Source: a virus. Taken from it: a stretch of 64,000 bases of DNA. The stretch lies in the IMG/VR virus record IMGVR_UViG_3300026488_000013, positions 103,051 through 167,050 of that record; one strand, given 5' to 3'. The notes below the pieces were generated by a model. It had not been told where the DNA came from. It saw nothing but the letters and a program-made list of their open reading frames with translations, and did no database searches. The position numbers and the translations under genes were made by a program. Shown here piece by piece: positions 29,513 through 38,000 of this stretch; position 1 is the first letter of the stretch; every line of letters starts with the position of its first letter.

Positions 29513-32035
29513 TTATGGAATTAAAAAATTAAAAAAATAACCAGAATTAGAATGTTCCGTTTTAATAGCCGAAATAATTTTGTCAAAATTTTTTATTTTT
29601 TCATCTAATACCTTTTCTCTTTGTGTCTGAAAATCTATCTCTATACCAACTTCTTTCAATTTGTCCAATAGGAATTTGGGTTTTATTCCCGGCGGGACAA
29701 AAATAACATTTATTTTTTCCTTTATCCACTGTAAAGGATTTTTCATTGTAAATATCTCCTTTAATTGATAACCCGACAACTCGGTTTTTTTCTTGGTTTT
29801 CAATATTTCGTCTATTCTTTTTTTCAACTTTAATGGATTAGTTATTTTAATAGAAAGTCTGTATGATTTTTTACCGGGGCGCAATTCATCCTTAAAAATT
29901 GTATTCCAAAATTTGGCTGCTAAAACATACGCAGGTTCCTTTTTATAATTTGCCTTAGACCATGAGCTGGGTATTCCGATATATTTTAAGTTTAATTCTC
30001 TAACACTCTCGTTATATCTATTTACCCAATACATTTTCCTTTCAATATATACTGCAGGCAGTTTTTCGATTTCTCTTCTATAATCTATAAATGTTTGAAT
30101 AATATCCATTTGTAGTTCCTTAGTAAATGGGGCCGCATCGGAGCGAACAACCTCAAATCCGGTAATTTTAACTTTGGGTGGGTCATATAAAACTTTATCA
30201 TCCATTAACATATTCACAAAATATCTTTTTTTAGCATCAATAAATGCTATCGCATCCATAACAATTTCTGTTTTGAAATCTAATGTGTTCCATTCCGGAG
30301 ACACATTACAATAATTCAAAACTTCCCCTTGCCATCTTTGCTTTAGATAATCGTTGATTTCTATAGCCAACGGTTTTATAAAATCTTCATATACCTTTTT
30401 AACTATTTCTGGTTTTGATAAATCCCAACCTCTTTCTAATATCCTAGTGTAATTATCAATAAACACAAATAATGAATCAGTGTCTGAATACAGAATATTC
30501 GGAATATTGTTATCTTTCTCAACATCCATAAAGAATGTCGGTGTTGTTATTATATTTTCTTCATCATCATTGATATCAAATACTGCGGTTTCACCCGTCG
30601 CAAATGGTCTATATCCAGAGTATTCTTCAATTTTATTTTCCAATTTGGTCTTAATCTGTAATTTATTAAACTCATACTCCAATTCTTCTAAAACATAATG
30701 TTTCCTTTTATACATTTCAGTATGCGATTCTATTATGTCTTTAAATTCGTCTAGCTTTGAACGCTGTAAATCTTTATAAAATTTGTAATCATATATTATT
30801 TCCGAATTTAGATTCTCACGGTTTTCAATAAAAGAAATTTCTTTTATATCGTTGGTTCTATCCGTAAAATACACTGTATGGCTAAAAGGGATTTTCCAAT
30901 AATAGATTTCATCCGTATCTTTTTTAGTAGTTATAAACAGATATTCGTTTGTTTCCTGAAGAATATTAATATCTAACAACAAGTATTCATCTGGTATTTC
31001 ATCGGGAGAACTTACCTTAAATACATTAATATCTTCCTGCTCAAAATTATTGTTTGTTTTCCCTGGCCTTGATGCAGATTTAATATGTTTTATTTCTTCT
31101 TGTAAAAATGAGAAGAATTTTTCATATTCAGGCGGAGTATCTATATTTTCACGTATATATTTTGATGGGTGAGTTAAATAATACACTTTTATATTTTTTT
31201 CATTAATTAATTGCTGGAGTTGCTCCGAGGATTCTATTAAATTCCTATTTTCACCTTTCCCTAAAACAACAATTATATCTGGGTCAAACTGATTTATTTC
31301 TTCTATCAGATTATTGACACAGAAGTTCTTAAAAATATCGATTAACGGAACTTCTGAGACATTTTTCAATGTTTCTTGGTTAGAAGTTGAACATTTTATG
31401 GAGTTGGTAAAAATATATCTACAATTCAATTGTTCGGTATATTTTCTTAACAATTGACCTGCTTTTCCAACAAAAGGCTCGCCTCTCTTTGCTTCTTCTG
31501 TCCCCGGATTTATCCCAACAAAAAGTATAGTAGGTTTGTCGATATTACTATTAAAAATTTTATAAGAAACTTTCCTTAAATCCTTATTTAAAAGTGGACA
31601 GTTCAAACAATATTTAGAATAAATATTTTCATATTTTTTATACTTATTCCTATAGTACAGAACAAAACTATCCTCTATATTTTTGTTATTGTCAATTTCT
31701 GATAAAACTGGATGTGAATAATTGTTGATTGGATTCTTAGTATAAGGTAGATTCTTTAATTCGTCTAGGTTAAATTCGCCGGGATTATTGAAGTATAAAG
31801 GGATAATTTCATTTAAAAAATAAACGATTAAATCCTGAAGTTTATATTTATTGTGAGCACTTTTATTTAGGTCTAACAATTTAATAAAAATATTATTAAG
31901 TCGAGGGGAATTAGAAAATATTCTAAACAGTTGCTTCAATACGAAACTATAATTATCTCTTATTATATCGATTTCGTCGTTATTTAGCTTTTCTCCATTA
32001 AAAGGTTTTACAATCAGGTCTAACAACTGTCGCAT
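29513..32035 (-). CDS. Fusion of family-4-like uracil-DNA glycosylase with C-terminal palm/thumb fragment of DNA polymerase B
   Basis: 840 codons. Residues about 140-320 look like a [4Fe-4S] family-4 UDG: Cys143 and Cys146 (CLNC), motif GINPGTEEAKRGEPFVGKAG (174-193), TNSIKC (Cys215), Cys239, LGKG, and THPS (His289). Residues about 510-840 are the rest of PolB: NILYSDTDSLFVF is motif C with both catalytic Asp (516-521), followed by KTEIVMDAIAFIDAKKRYF and YKKEPAYVLAAKFWN in the thumb. Motifs A and B are in the gene at 21.6-22.7 kb. No intein is seen at this second break, so the pieces presumably associate non-covalently. ATG 32035 has GAGGA upstream. Confidence 0.85.
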   Translation of the reverse strand: MRQLLDLIVKPFNGEKLNNDEIDIIRDNYSFVLKQLFRIFSNSPRLNNIFIKLLDLNKSAHNKYKLQDLIVYFLNEIIPLYFNNPGEFNLDELKNLPYTKNPINNYSHPVLSEIDNNKNIEDSFVLYYRNKYKKYENIYSKYCLNCPLLNKDLRKVSYKIFNSNIDKPTILFVGINPGTEEAKRGEPFVGKAGQLLRKYTEQLNCRYIFTNSIKCSTSNQETLKNVSEVPLIDIFKNFCVNNLIEEINQFDPDIIVVLGKGENRNLIESSEQLQQLINEKNIKVYYLTHPSKYIRENIDTPPEYEKFFSFLQEEIKHIKSASRPGKTNNNFEQEDINVFKVSSPDEIPDEYLLLDINILQETNEYLFITTKKDTDEIYYWKIPFSHTVYFTDRTNDIKEISFIENRENLNSEIIYDYKFYKDLQRSKLDEFKDIIESHTEMYKRKHYVLEELEYEFNKLQIKTKLENKIEEYSGYRPFATGETAVFDINDDEENIITTPTFFMDVEKDNNIPNILYSDTDSLFVFIDNYTRILERGWDLSKPEIVKKVYEDFIKPLAIEINDYLKQRWQGEVLNYCNVSPEWNTLDFKTEIVMDAIAFIDAKKRYFVNMLMDDKVLYDPPKVKITGFEVVRSDAAPFTKELQMDIIQTFIDYRREIEKLPAVYIERKMYWVNRYNESVRELNLKYIGIPSSWSKANYKKEPAYVLAAKFWNTIFKDELRPGKKSYRLSIKITNPLKLKKRIDEILKTKKKTELSGYQLKEIFTMKNPLQWIKEKINVIFVPPGIKPKFLLDKLKEVGIEIDFQTQREKVLDEKIKNFDKIISAIKTEHSNSGYFFNFLIP

Positions 32036-32060
32036 AACTGCTATTCCTCAGAATAGAAAA

Positions 32061-32918
32061 TTACTTTTTAAAAAATCTATTAAACATATCTCCCTTGCGT
32101 AATCTTTTTATTTTAACAATTCTGCTCGGTTGGAAAAAGTCATGATATGTAATATACATAGTATCGTTAGTGTCTAATTTAAAAACATACACTGGGTTGT
32201 CATGTTCTGTCAAGTCAAAATTTACACCTATAAACACATGAGGTAAATATTTATATCCTCCAGGCGGGTTCAAAGGTGCATTTATATAATTATATTTTTG
32301 AAGTTCGTTGATAATTTCGCTAATGTTATATCTGTAATTAACTAATATCCCGCTAAACGGGTCAACAGACGAGATGATTTCACTATAATTCCCTTGTTTA
32401 TCGAGTATCCTAACATCTATAACAGAAAACGAGAGAGTAGATTGATTATATTGACAAGCATATATCTCGATATTATCGATATTTTTCTTGAGTGTTGCAG
32501 GTATGGTTTCCTTCCTCACGACATACTTTCCTTTCTCGTTTAATATTTCAAAAGGAATGACTATCTTTTCCTTGAACGAAACAACTTCATATTCATCCGT
32601 TTTCGGGAGTTTAGGAATTATATATTGGAGGCCTTCCTTATAATCATACACAATGATATACCTCTTAGTTTCGAGTGCCCCCATTTGAATATCGATAGCG
32701 AAAGTATTTATAAACTTTAGTAAAAAATCCTCGTTAATCTGGGGCAGGTGTTCCTTAACAAAATCCTCGGGCTGGGCTAATTTTAAATATCCTCCGAATT
32801 CCGAATTTTCAAACCTTTCCAATATAATGTTGAAAATAACCTCAATGCCCTTATTTATAGCTATTGGATAAATGTTTTGGTTTTCCTTCTGTTTATTTCC
32901 AATACCAAATAATCCCAT
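32061..32918 (-). CDS. Unknown 285-residue protein
   Basis: 285 codons from ATG 32918, which has AAAAGGGGG upstream; a longer frame to 32984 lacks a ribosome site and would run into the previous gene. N-terminus MGLFGIGNKQKENQN, then a beta-rich globular sequence with many Tyr and Pro (NAPLNPPGGYKYLPHVFIG). No family recognised. It directly precedes the UDG-polymerase fusion and may be co-expressed with it. Confidence 0.6.
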   Translation of the reverse strand: MGLFGIGNKQKENQNIYPIAINKGIEVIFNIILERFENSEFGGYLKLAQPEDFVKEHLPQINEDFLLKFINTFAIDIQMGALETKRYIIVYDYKEGLQYIIPKLPKTDEYEVVSFKEKIVIPFEILNEKGKYVVRKETIPATLKKNIDNIEIYACQYNQSTLSFSVIDVRILDKQGNYSEIISSVDPFSGILVNYRYNISEIINELQKYNYINAPLNPPGGYKYLPHVFIGVNFDLTEHDNPVYVFKLDTNDTMYITYHDFFQPSRIVKIKRLRKGDMFNRFFKK

Positions 32919-32961
32919 TCTAAATAACCCCCTTTTAAAATGTGTTGAAAAATAAAAACAA

Positions 32962-33219
32962 TTAATTTGGAGAAAACAAATCAATTGTTTCTATATACTC
33001 TATTATCAATCTATCTAATACCATTTTGAATATCTTAGGTGATATACATCCATCATATTTTATTGTTAACTCATCAATATCTGTTTCATATATTTTAAAA
33101 ATCATTACTTCATGTTCCATATTATGAAAAATGAAATCCGTTAGAAAATCTTTGAACTCTTTTATCCTTTTTCTATTTATTGTTATTATCTCGGGAAGAA
33201 GAATTGTTACTTTTTTCAT
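32962..33219 (-). CDS. Unknown 85-residue protein
   Basis: 85 codons. The start overlaps the end of the nuclease gene by 47 bases but is preceded by AATATGGATATTAATATGT, the leaderless-type signal, which supports ATG 33219. Sequence is a simple alpha/beta mix with no recognised motif. Confidence 0.55.
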   Translation of the reverse strand: MKKVTILLPEIITINRKRIKEFKDFLTDFIFHNMEHEVMIFKIYETDIDELTIKYDGCISPKIFKMVLDRLIIEYIETIDLFSPN

Positions 33220-33781
33220 ACATATTAATATCCATATTACTCAGTAATTTTTTAAATGCATCAAGCACCATTACAAAATCCAATATTAAATAATTGTTCA
33301 GCAGTTCCAATTTCGTTTTTATATTTGTTTTTACCTCTTCTTTAATATCACCAACACGGCACAAACATAACGGCACGCCATAATCATATTCAAACACAAC
33401 CATAGGTTTTAACCCAAATTCTTCTGCCTTTAATTTTGTATCATAAAATATTTTACCTAATTCAATTTTCAAGAATTCATTTTCATCTCTTAAAGATAAA
33501 AGTCTATGTAATTTATAATCTAATTTTTTCCATTTTTTACATTCTATTAAAAAAGGAAAATATTTAAACCCTATTGATAAATCAATATCTCCTTTTAATC
33601 TGTTGGAAGAACCGGATGCGAAATCTCTATTTGGAAGAAATATTTGTTTTACCTTTTTATTATCTATTGTTGAAAGGAAATTTCTATACTCTGGGATATA
33701 TTTCAAATATCTTTCGTAAATTAATTTGGCTATTTTATCTTCAAATTTTTTGCCTTTTTGTTTTCTGCTGCGACCTTTCAT
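33173..33781 (-). CDS. PD-(D/E)XK-type nuclease, Holliday-junction-resolvase-like
   Basis: 202 codons. The nuclease core is visible: N-terminal KGRSRKQKGKKFEDKIAKLI (basic patch and Glu of helix 1), RLKGDIDLSIG (Asp), FPFLIECKKWK (E-x-K) and a later helix. This arrangement (E ... GDID ... ECKK) is that of Hjc-like and phage recombination nucleases. It likely cuts branched or recombination intermediates during replication. Neighbours are an HNH protein upstream and replication genes. The Ser/Asn-rich tail is probably disordered. Confidence 0.6.
   Translation of the reverse strand: MKGRSRKQKGKKFEDKIAKLIYERYLKYIPEYRNFLSTIDNKKVKQIFLPNRDFASGSSNRLKGDIDLSIGFKYFPFLIECKKWKKLDYKLHRLLSLRDENEFLKIELGKIFYDTKLKAEEFGLKPMVVFEYDYGVPLCLCRVGDIKEEVKTNIKTKLELLNNYLILDFVMVLDAFKKLLSNMDINMYEKSNNSSSRDNNNK
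33220..33239 (-). promoter_or_regulatory. Leaderless-type start motif inside the nuclease gene
   Basis: TATGGATATTAATATGT directly before ATG, one base shorter spacing than the other copies. It lies within the coding region of the upstream gene. Confidence 0.45.
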
Positions 33782-33783
33782 GA

Positions 33784-34209
33784 TTACTCGTCCGCTATAT
33801 CTCCCTGCAGTTTTCGTAAGTTATGTATTTCCTTGTGGCAAAGTTCACAAATAGTAATACTTTTAACTTCATTGTTAAGATGTTTTTCCATTATTAATTT
33901 AGCCAAATCGATTGGAGTGTATGATAATATAGAATTATCCTCAATTAATTCAGTTATTACATTGTAGATTACTTCAAATAAGGTTGGGTCATGATGAACT
34001 TCCGGTTTTGCATTGTCTGGTGGGCGACCACAATTAGGACATGCAGTATATCCTTTCTTTTTTATTTTAGCCCAAATATCATATTCGGGAGTTTTACGAC
34101 AAAGGGAAGAGATTTTTTTGGTTAATTTAATTATATTTTTCTCTTTTGTTAAATCGTATCCGTAATAATCTTGTATATCTTCCGTAGAATAAAGTTTATA
34201 CACAACCAT
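33784..34209 (-). CDS. HNH-type nuclease with two Cys pairs
   Basis: 141 codons. CPNCG, then KPEVHHDPTL, a helix, and CELCHKEIHN form an HNH/zinc arrangement: two Cys pairs hold the metal and the His pair lies in the ββα core. The start overlaps the end of the preceding gene by 14 bases, suggesting coupling; no strong ribosome site. Could be a homing endonuclease or a genome-processing nuclease. Its place beside the PD-(D/E)XK gene favours a joint DNA-processing role, but this is inference. Confidence 0.65.
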   Translation of the reverse strand: MVVYKLYSTEDIQDYYGYDLTKEKNIIKLTKKISSLCRKTPEYDIWAKIKKKGYTACPNCGRPPDNAKPEVHHDPTLFEVIYNVITELIEDNSILSYTPIDLAKLIMEKHLNNEVKSITICELCHKEIHNLRKLQGDIADE

Positions 34210-35083
34210 AGTTTAAAGATAAAACGGGTAAAATTACCTGTTCATAAACTCGTTGGAAATTATAATTTATTAGGTCTTGTTTAGAAATATTGTTTACATC
34301 AATAAATCTCTTTTTGTTCGGATTATAAATTTTTCCAAATTCAAATCCTCCTATTAGCTTCTGTATAGGTTCGGCCAATTCGGATGTTGTTAAAACGTCT
34401 TTCATAGATTCTATATATCGTTTAATAGTTCGTGCCTTATCGAAATAATCATCCAAAGGAGTTTTAAGATTTATAATGTTTAAAATATACTGAGAAATAT
34501 ACTTTAAATTGCCCTTTATTACAATTTCCTCGGGTGAATAATAAATAAACAAATCGCTACCAGTTCTTATCAGTTTATAAACAGGTTTCTCCTTCACTTT
34601 AAACCCTTTTAGTTTTCTTTCCAATTTAGAGTGTTCAGATTTTTTACTATATATTCCAACTATAGCACCATCACGAACAAACTCAAATAATACCGCCGGT
34701 TCGTATTTATCATTAATATATTCAAACAATAATTCTTTATATTTTTTTTCTATTTCGTTTATGAATTTGTTAAACTCTTTTTCTTTATCCTTAAATATTT
34801 TATATTTTAGTGCTTTAAATGCGCATTCATGTTGTTTTTGTTTATTATGGAATATCTTTGTATTTTCATAACATTCCCTAATCTTCTCAAATATATCTGG
34901 GAAGAAATTTACCAGTATAGTTTTAAAAGCTTTGCTTAAATCAAATTCTATTATTTTCATAAATTCACTTGTTTTAACACAATACCTATCCGACAAAGAA
35001 TATTTAACTAAATTCTTCGTTTCTATTTCTTTGAGTTGGGTTTCATAGAAGTTTTTATCTTTAGTTAGCATAAATTCAAACAT
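34196..35083 (-). CDS. Unknown protein with weak resemblance to a polymerase palm
   Basis: 295 codons. Two segments are reminiscent of family-B motifs: EFDLSKAFKTILVNFFP resembles motif A (D-x-x-S-x-Y/F-P-S/T-I), and VLFEFVRDGAIVGIYS is placed where motif C would be, followed by a KLKGFKVKEK segment like that after motif C in small protein-primed polymerases. The usual YxDTD is absent. I treat function as unknown; the similarity could be chance. ATG 35083 has AAGGAGG joined to the AAAACTGTTT palindrome. Confidence 0.6.
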   Translation of the reverse strand: MFEFMLTKDKNFYETQLKEIETKNLVKYSLSDRYCVKTSEFMKIIEFDLSKAFKTILVNFFPDIFEKIRECYENTKIFHNKQKQHECAFKALKYKIFKDKEKEFNKFINEIEKKYKELLFEYINDKYEPAVLFEFVRDGAIVGIYSKKSEHSKLERKLKGFKVKEKPVYKLIRTGSDLFIYYSPEEIVIKGNLKYISQYILNIINLKTPLDDYFDKARTIKRYIESMKDVLTTSELAEPIQKLIGGFEFGKIYNPNKKRFIDVNNISKQDLINYNFQRVYEQVILPVLSLNYGCV

Positions 35084-35092
35084 AGCTCTTAA

Positions 35093-35114
35093 ACCTCCTT
35101 GAAACAGTTTTTAT
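35093..35114 (-). promoter_or_regulatory. AAAACTGTTT palindrome joined to ribosome site
   Basis: Coding strand AAAACTGTTTCAAGGAGG, before ATG 35083; same layout as at 15.2, 40.8 and 60.5 kb. Confidence 0.55.
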
Positions 35115-35452
35115 TTATCAGAATTTGTGTTTGAATTTATCACAGGTTTTGAATTTTTATCCGATTCAGATATTTTAAAAATACTATCTAAGCATTCATC
35201 AACATGGGTGAGCAATAACAACATAAATAACAAAAATAATAATAACAACAAAATATCTTGAACAAATGTTATTAATGCAAAGTATTTCATTTCAAATATA
35301 TTAGTATCGCTATTCAATAAAATATAAATTGATTTTATTAATGTCGAACCAACCAATAAACCTACGAAAAATAATACAAAACTGAAAGCTTTTAATAATA
35401 CGCCATCTTTGAAAAATTCAATTTTATTTCTTAAGTTCTTTAATAACTTCAT
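35111..35452 (-). CDS. Small membrane protein, two transmembrane segments
   Basis: 113 codons. Two hydrophobic segments, about residues 20-45 (LKAFSFVLFFVGLLVGSTLI) and 60-85 (a Leu-rich run ending MLLLLTHVDECLDSIF), with a polar tail. The start overlaps the end of the clamp-loader gene by 29 bases and has GAGGAGGTG upstream. Function unknown; membrane topology unproven. Confidence 0.6.
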   Translation of the reverse strand: MKLLKNLRNKIEFFKDGVLLKAFSFVLFFVGLLVGSTLIKSIYILLNSDTNIFEMKYFALITFVQDILLLLLFLLFMLLLLTHVDECLDSIFKISESDKNSKPVINSNTNSDK

Positions 35453-36647
35453 TTAACACCTCCTCTATTGAGTTAGATGCGGCGGATTTTAATATTTCAA
35501 ATTTTATATTGGTTAACTCATACAACATACTCATTAAAATATTCTCTGGGAATAATGTTGTATCAACATTAATATAGTTTTTATAAAAAATTGAGGTATA
35601 CATCGGATTATTTCTTTCATATTTGGAAATTAAATTCTCATATATATGTTTATAATTAATTTTTACCTTCTTGCTTTCTGCGTAGTGAACCAAATTCTCT
35701 ATTTCTTTGTATGTTTTTATTAATTTTAGCAACGGAGCATATTTAGGTTTTAGCTTTGGTTTTAAATTTATAGCATCTGTTAGTGTTTTTTCTAATTTGG
35801 ATAGGTTAAATGTGGTTATAAACAAGCCGAGCAACTTTGGTGTATATATCGTATCCAAAACAGATATAAATTGATTTATTTTTGATATTATTTCAGATTC
35901 TACTGAATATACTTCCGGTGTGGAAGAAGAATAACCTAATTCAGTTTCTATTATATTCTCGATTATGTCCCTATTAAATTCCCTGGTCGCAGGATTTACA
36001 GAATATTGGAAAATCTGAATAATGTCTCTTAAAGATTTATTCAAATCAACTATAAACTTTTCAACATATTTTTTCACTTCATGATTATCGTAGTTAGAAA
36101 CTTTTTCATTCTCAAATATCCTTATTACAAAATCGGCGACTTTGTCGGGTGGGAGCTTATTGAATTTTTTAATTATAAATCTTTGTAAAAAGTGTGGGTC
36201 GATATTTTGTAAATAATCCAATCTGTTAGTTAGGCCTATAAAATATGTTCTTAGCCTATTCGCATCCTCAATTATTGATTTCAATTCAGTTATAGCTTTT
36301 TGTGATAGTCTATCTATCTCCTCAATAACTACTATTTTAACTTTTGAATTTATTGGTGACGTTTTTATCCATTTTTTTAATTCATCTATATCGTCTATGC
36401 GTCGCCCGGTTACCCTATAATAATTCCTAGGATTGTTTCCGGTTATCTGCTTTATCAAAATATTTGCAAGGGTGGTTTTACCGGTGCCGCCTCTTCCATA
36501 AAAAATGTAGTTCTGGTCAATATACCTATTATTTACATAAGATTTGAATTTTTCTATGTCGTGTTGGTTGAAATCTATTGGGAAAACGAACTCTTCTATT
36601 GTTTTCGGTCTATATTTCTCTGTCCATGGAGTTAAGTCAATACTCAT
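35424..36647 (-). CDS. RFC-like clamp loader AAA+ ATPase
   Basis: 407 codons. N-terminus WTEKYRPKTIEEFVFP is the RFC box; Walker A GRGGTGKTTL (about 50-58), Walker B VVIEEIDRLS (about 104-112, EEID in place of DExD), sensor 1 FIGLTNRLDYL and HFLQRF, equivalent to the SRC arginine-finger region. This is the archaeal/eukaryotic RFC small-subunit or T4 gp44 type. It should load the clamp encoded at 39.9-40.8 kb. No separate large subunit was found nearby; the C-terminal 180 residues would be the collar. The start follows CATATGGGTATTAATCAGTT, the leaderless-type signal. Confidence 0.87.
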   Translation of the reverse strand: MSIDLTPWTEKYRPKTIEEFVFPIDFNQHDIEKFKSYVNNRYIDQNYIFYGRGGTGKTTLANILIKQITGNNPRNYYRVTGRRIDDIDELKKWIKTSPINSKVKIVVIEEIDRLSQKAITELKSIIEDANRLRTYFIGLTNRLDYLQNIDPHFLQRFIIKKFNKLPPDKVADFVIRIFENEKVSNYDNHEVKKYVEKFIVDLNKSLRDIIQIFQYSVNPATREFNRDIIENIIETELGYSSSTPEVYSVESEIISKINQFISVLDTIYTPKLLGLFITTFNLSKLEKTLTDAINLKPKLKPKYAPLLKLIKTYKEIENLVHYAESKKVKINYKHIYENLISKYERNNPMYTSIFYKNYINVDTTLFPENILMSMLYELTNIKFEILKSAASNSIEEVLNEVIKELKK

Positions 36648-36667
36648 AACTGATTAATACCCATATG
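36648..36667 (-). promoter_or_regulatory. Leaderless-type start motif before the clamp loader
   Basis: CATATGGGTATTAATCAGTT immediately before ATG; no ribosome site. Confidence 0.55.
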
Positions 36668-36711
36668 GACATTGAGCTTGAAAAAGAAAAAACAGGTTGA
36701 ATCAACTTTTA

Positions 36712-37032
36712 TTATCGAACCGAAACACGAATTGATATAGATTTTGTTATAAACCCTTCTTGAGGTATTGTCGCTTCAACATATGCGGCTCCATGTCTTT
36801 TCTGTGCCGCCCATTTAGTCACTTCTTGTCTAATTTCCCTAACAAACCTCTCAGATATATTCCTATCAAATATCTTTTTGGCTGCGGTAATCTCGATGAA
36901 ATATGTGGGGTATTTATCTAAAACTGTGTTATCCATTATTTTCACTTTTATAAACTTTTTTTCATTTTCATCAAATATGTCTAAAAGCTTATTAATTTTT
37001 TCGCCTAAAATCTCCTTTAAGTCATTGCTCAT
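36712..37032 (-). CDS. Unknown 106-residue protein
   Basis: 106 codons from ATG 37032 with CGGGGG upstream; an in-frame GTG nine bases earlier overlaps that site. A small alpha/beta protein (KWAAQKRHGAAYVEATIP, then SISIRVSVR). The upstream sequence AAAATAGTTTTTAACGGGGG is a variant of the palindrome-ribosome-site signal. No family recognised. Confidence 0.6.
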   Translation of the reverse strand: MSNDLKEILGEKINKLLDIFDENEKKFIKVKIMDNTVLDKYPTYFIEITAAKKIFDRNISERFVREIRQEVTKWAAQKRHGAAYVEATIPQEGFITKSISIRVSVR

Positions 37033-37033
37033 A

Positions 37034-37399
37034 TTATGCACCCCCGTTAAAAACTATTTTTAAAAATTCAATTGATTTGTGAACAAAGAAATAAGACGAT
37101 ACGAGTGTTACAACAATTAAAGCTACAGATAATCCCAAATATTTATAATTATTTTTATCGTTTGCAAAAATATTTAACAAAACATTCCCCATAATACTTA
37201 ACCATACAGCGATATATAACATGCCCAGTATTGCGGCGGTTTTTAAAACCTCGTTGAATGTGATATATGATTTCACCAATCCATAAATCGCTGCACCAAT
37301 ATCCGCTAAACCAAAAATATTAACAGCCGCCATTGATGCGTAGAATATAATCATTGCGGCGAAGAGGAATACAGCAATTAAGCTATTGGTTGACTTCAT
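37034..37399 (-). CDS. Small polytopic membrane protein
   Basis: 121 codons with three to four hydrophobic segments: SLIAVFLFAAMIIFYASMAA at the N-terminus, a middle one (AAILGMLYIAVWLSIMGNVL) and YLGLSVALIVVTLVSSYFFV near the end. GGAGGG precedes ATG 37399; the gene ends two bases before the next start. The alternating small residues resemble small phage membrane proteins, but no family or holin call is justified. Confidence 0.6.
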   Translation of the reverse strand: MKSTNSLIAVFLFAAMIIFYASMAAVNIFGLADIGAAIYGLVKSYITFNEVLKTAAILGMLYIAVWLSIMGNVLLNIFANDKNNYKYLGLSVALIVVTLVSSYFFVHKSIEFLKIVFNGGA

Positions 37400-37625
37400 T
37401 TCCTAACCCTCCGTTTTGCAAAAAATATTCTATTTCAAGAAAATATCCATACAAAGTTTTTAAAAATGATTTTATATTTTCGTCGCTATTTAAACAATCA
37501 TCAATAAGATTTATTTCTTTATCAAAAATTATTCTGTCTGGCTTCCCAAGAAATTCTATTAAATCTTTAACATGACATACAATAATTCTAACAGTGTATT
37601 TACTAATTTCAAAACATTTTGTCAT
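37383..37625 (-). CDS. Unknown 80-residue protein
   Basis: 80 codons from ATG 37625 (a TTG 15 bases upstream in frame is an alternative). Helical, with Cys pair FEISKYTVRIIVCHVKDLI not forming a zinc site. It overlaps the start of the membrane protein gene by 17 bases. Upstream TATAATTGAATTACCGCCAG is only a weak match to the leaderless signal. Confidence 0.45.
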   Translation of the reverse strand: MTKCFEISKYTVRIIVCHVKDLIEFLGKPDRIIFDKEINLIDDCLNSDENIKSFLKTLYGYFLEIEYFLQNGGLGNEVNQ

Positions 37626-37752
37626 CTGGCGGTAATTCAATTATAAATAGCAGCAATTTAAAATGAAATTTGCGGAAAATAAAAGAAAATGAACAAAGAA
37701 AAAATAAAAGGTTTAAAAGAATTAAACAGCCCCGCCATAGGAAGTTAGGAAA

Positions 37753-37905
37753 TTATTCCAAAAAGATATCTGCGCATATTAGACACATATATAGTGTCCT
37801 GTTTCGCCCTTGGAGCTCTATTTGATTTTCTTCTATAAACGGTGCATTGCAGCGGTGGCAAATGCCAACAACCCTACCGCCTGTAAAGTAAACGAGCCCT
37901 TCTTT
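37753..37905 (-). CDS. Zinc-ribbon ORF without a standard start codon
   Basis: An open frame of 50 codons, bounded upstream by TAA, encodes a compact zinc ribbon: GICHRCNAPFIEENQIEL, then QGRNRTLYMCLICADIFLE and TAA. Two CxxC pairs 21 residues apart and a GR-x-R turn look genuine. The frame contains no ATG, GTG or TTG before the first Cys pair. Upstream, TAACGGGGTATAAGACTAAC matches the leaderless start motif but is followed by TTT and not ATG. It may use an odd start, be a decayed gene, or need editing of the sequence. Confidence 0.45.
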   Translation of the reverse strand, partial: KEGLVYFTGGRVVGICHRCNAPFIEENQIELQGRNRTLYMCLICADIFLE

Positions 37906-38000
37906 TTAAAAAGTTAGTCTTATACCCCGTTATAATTAATCTTAGTTAACTGGCTCTCTACAAAAACTGGCGAAGAGAAACAAAACAATTTAAAAAGAGG

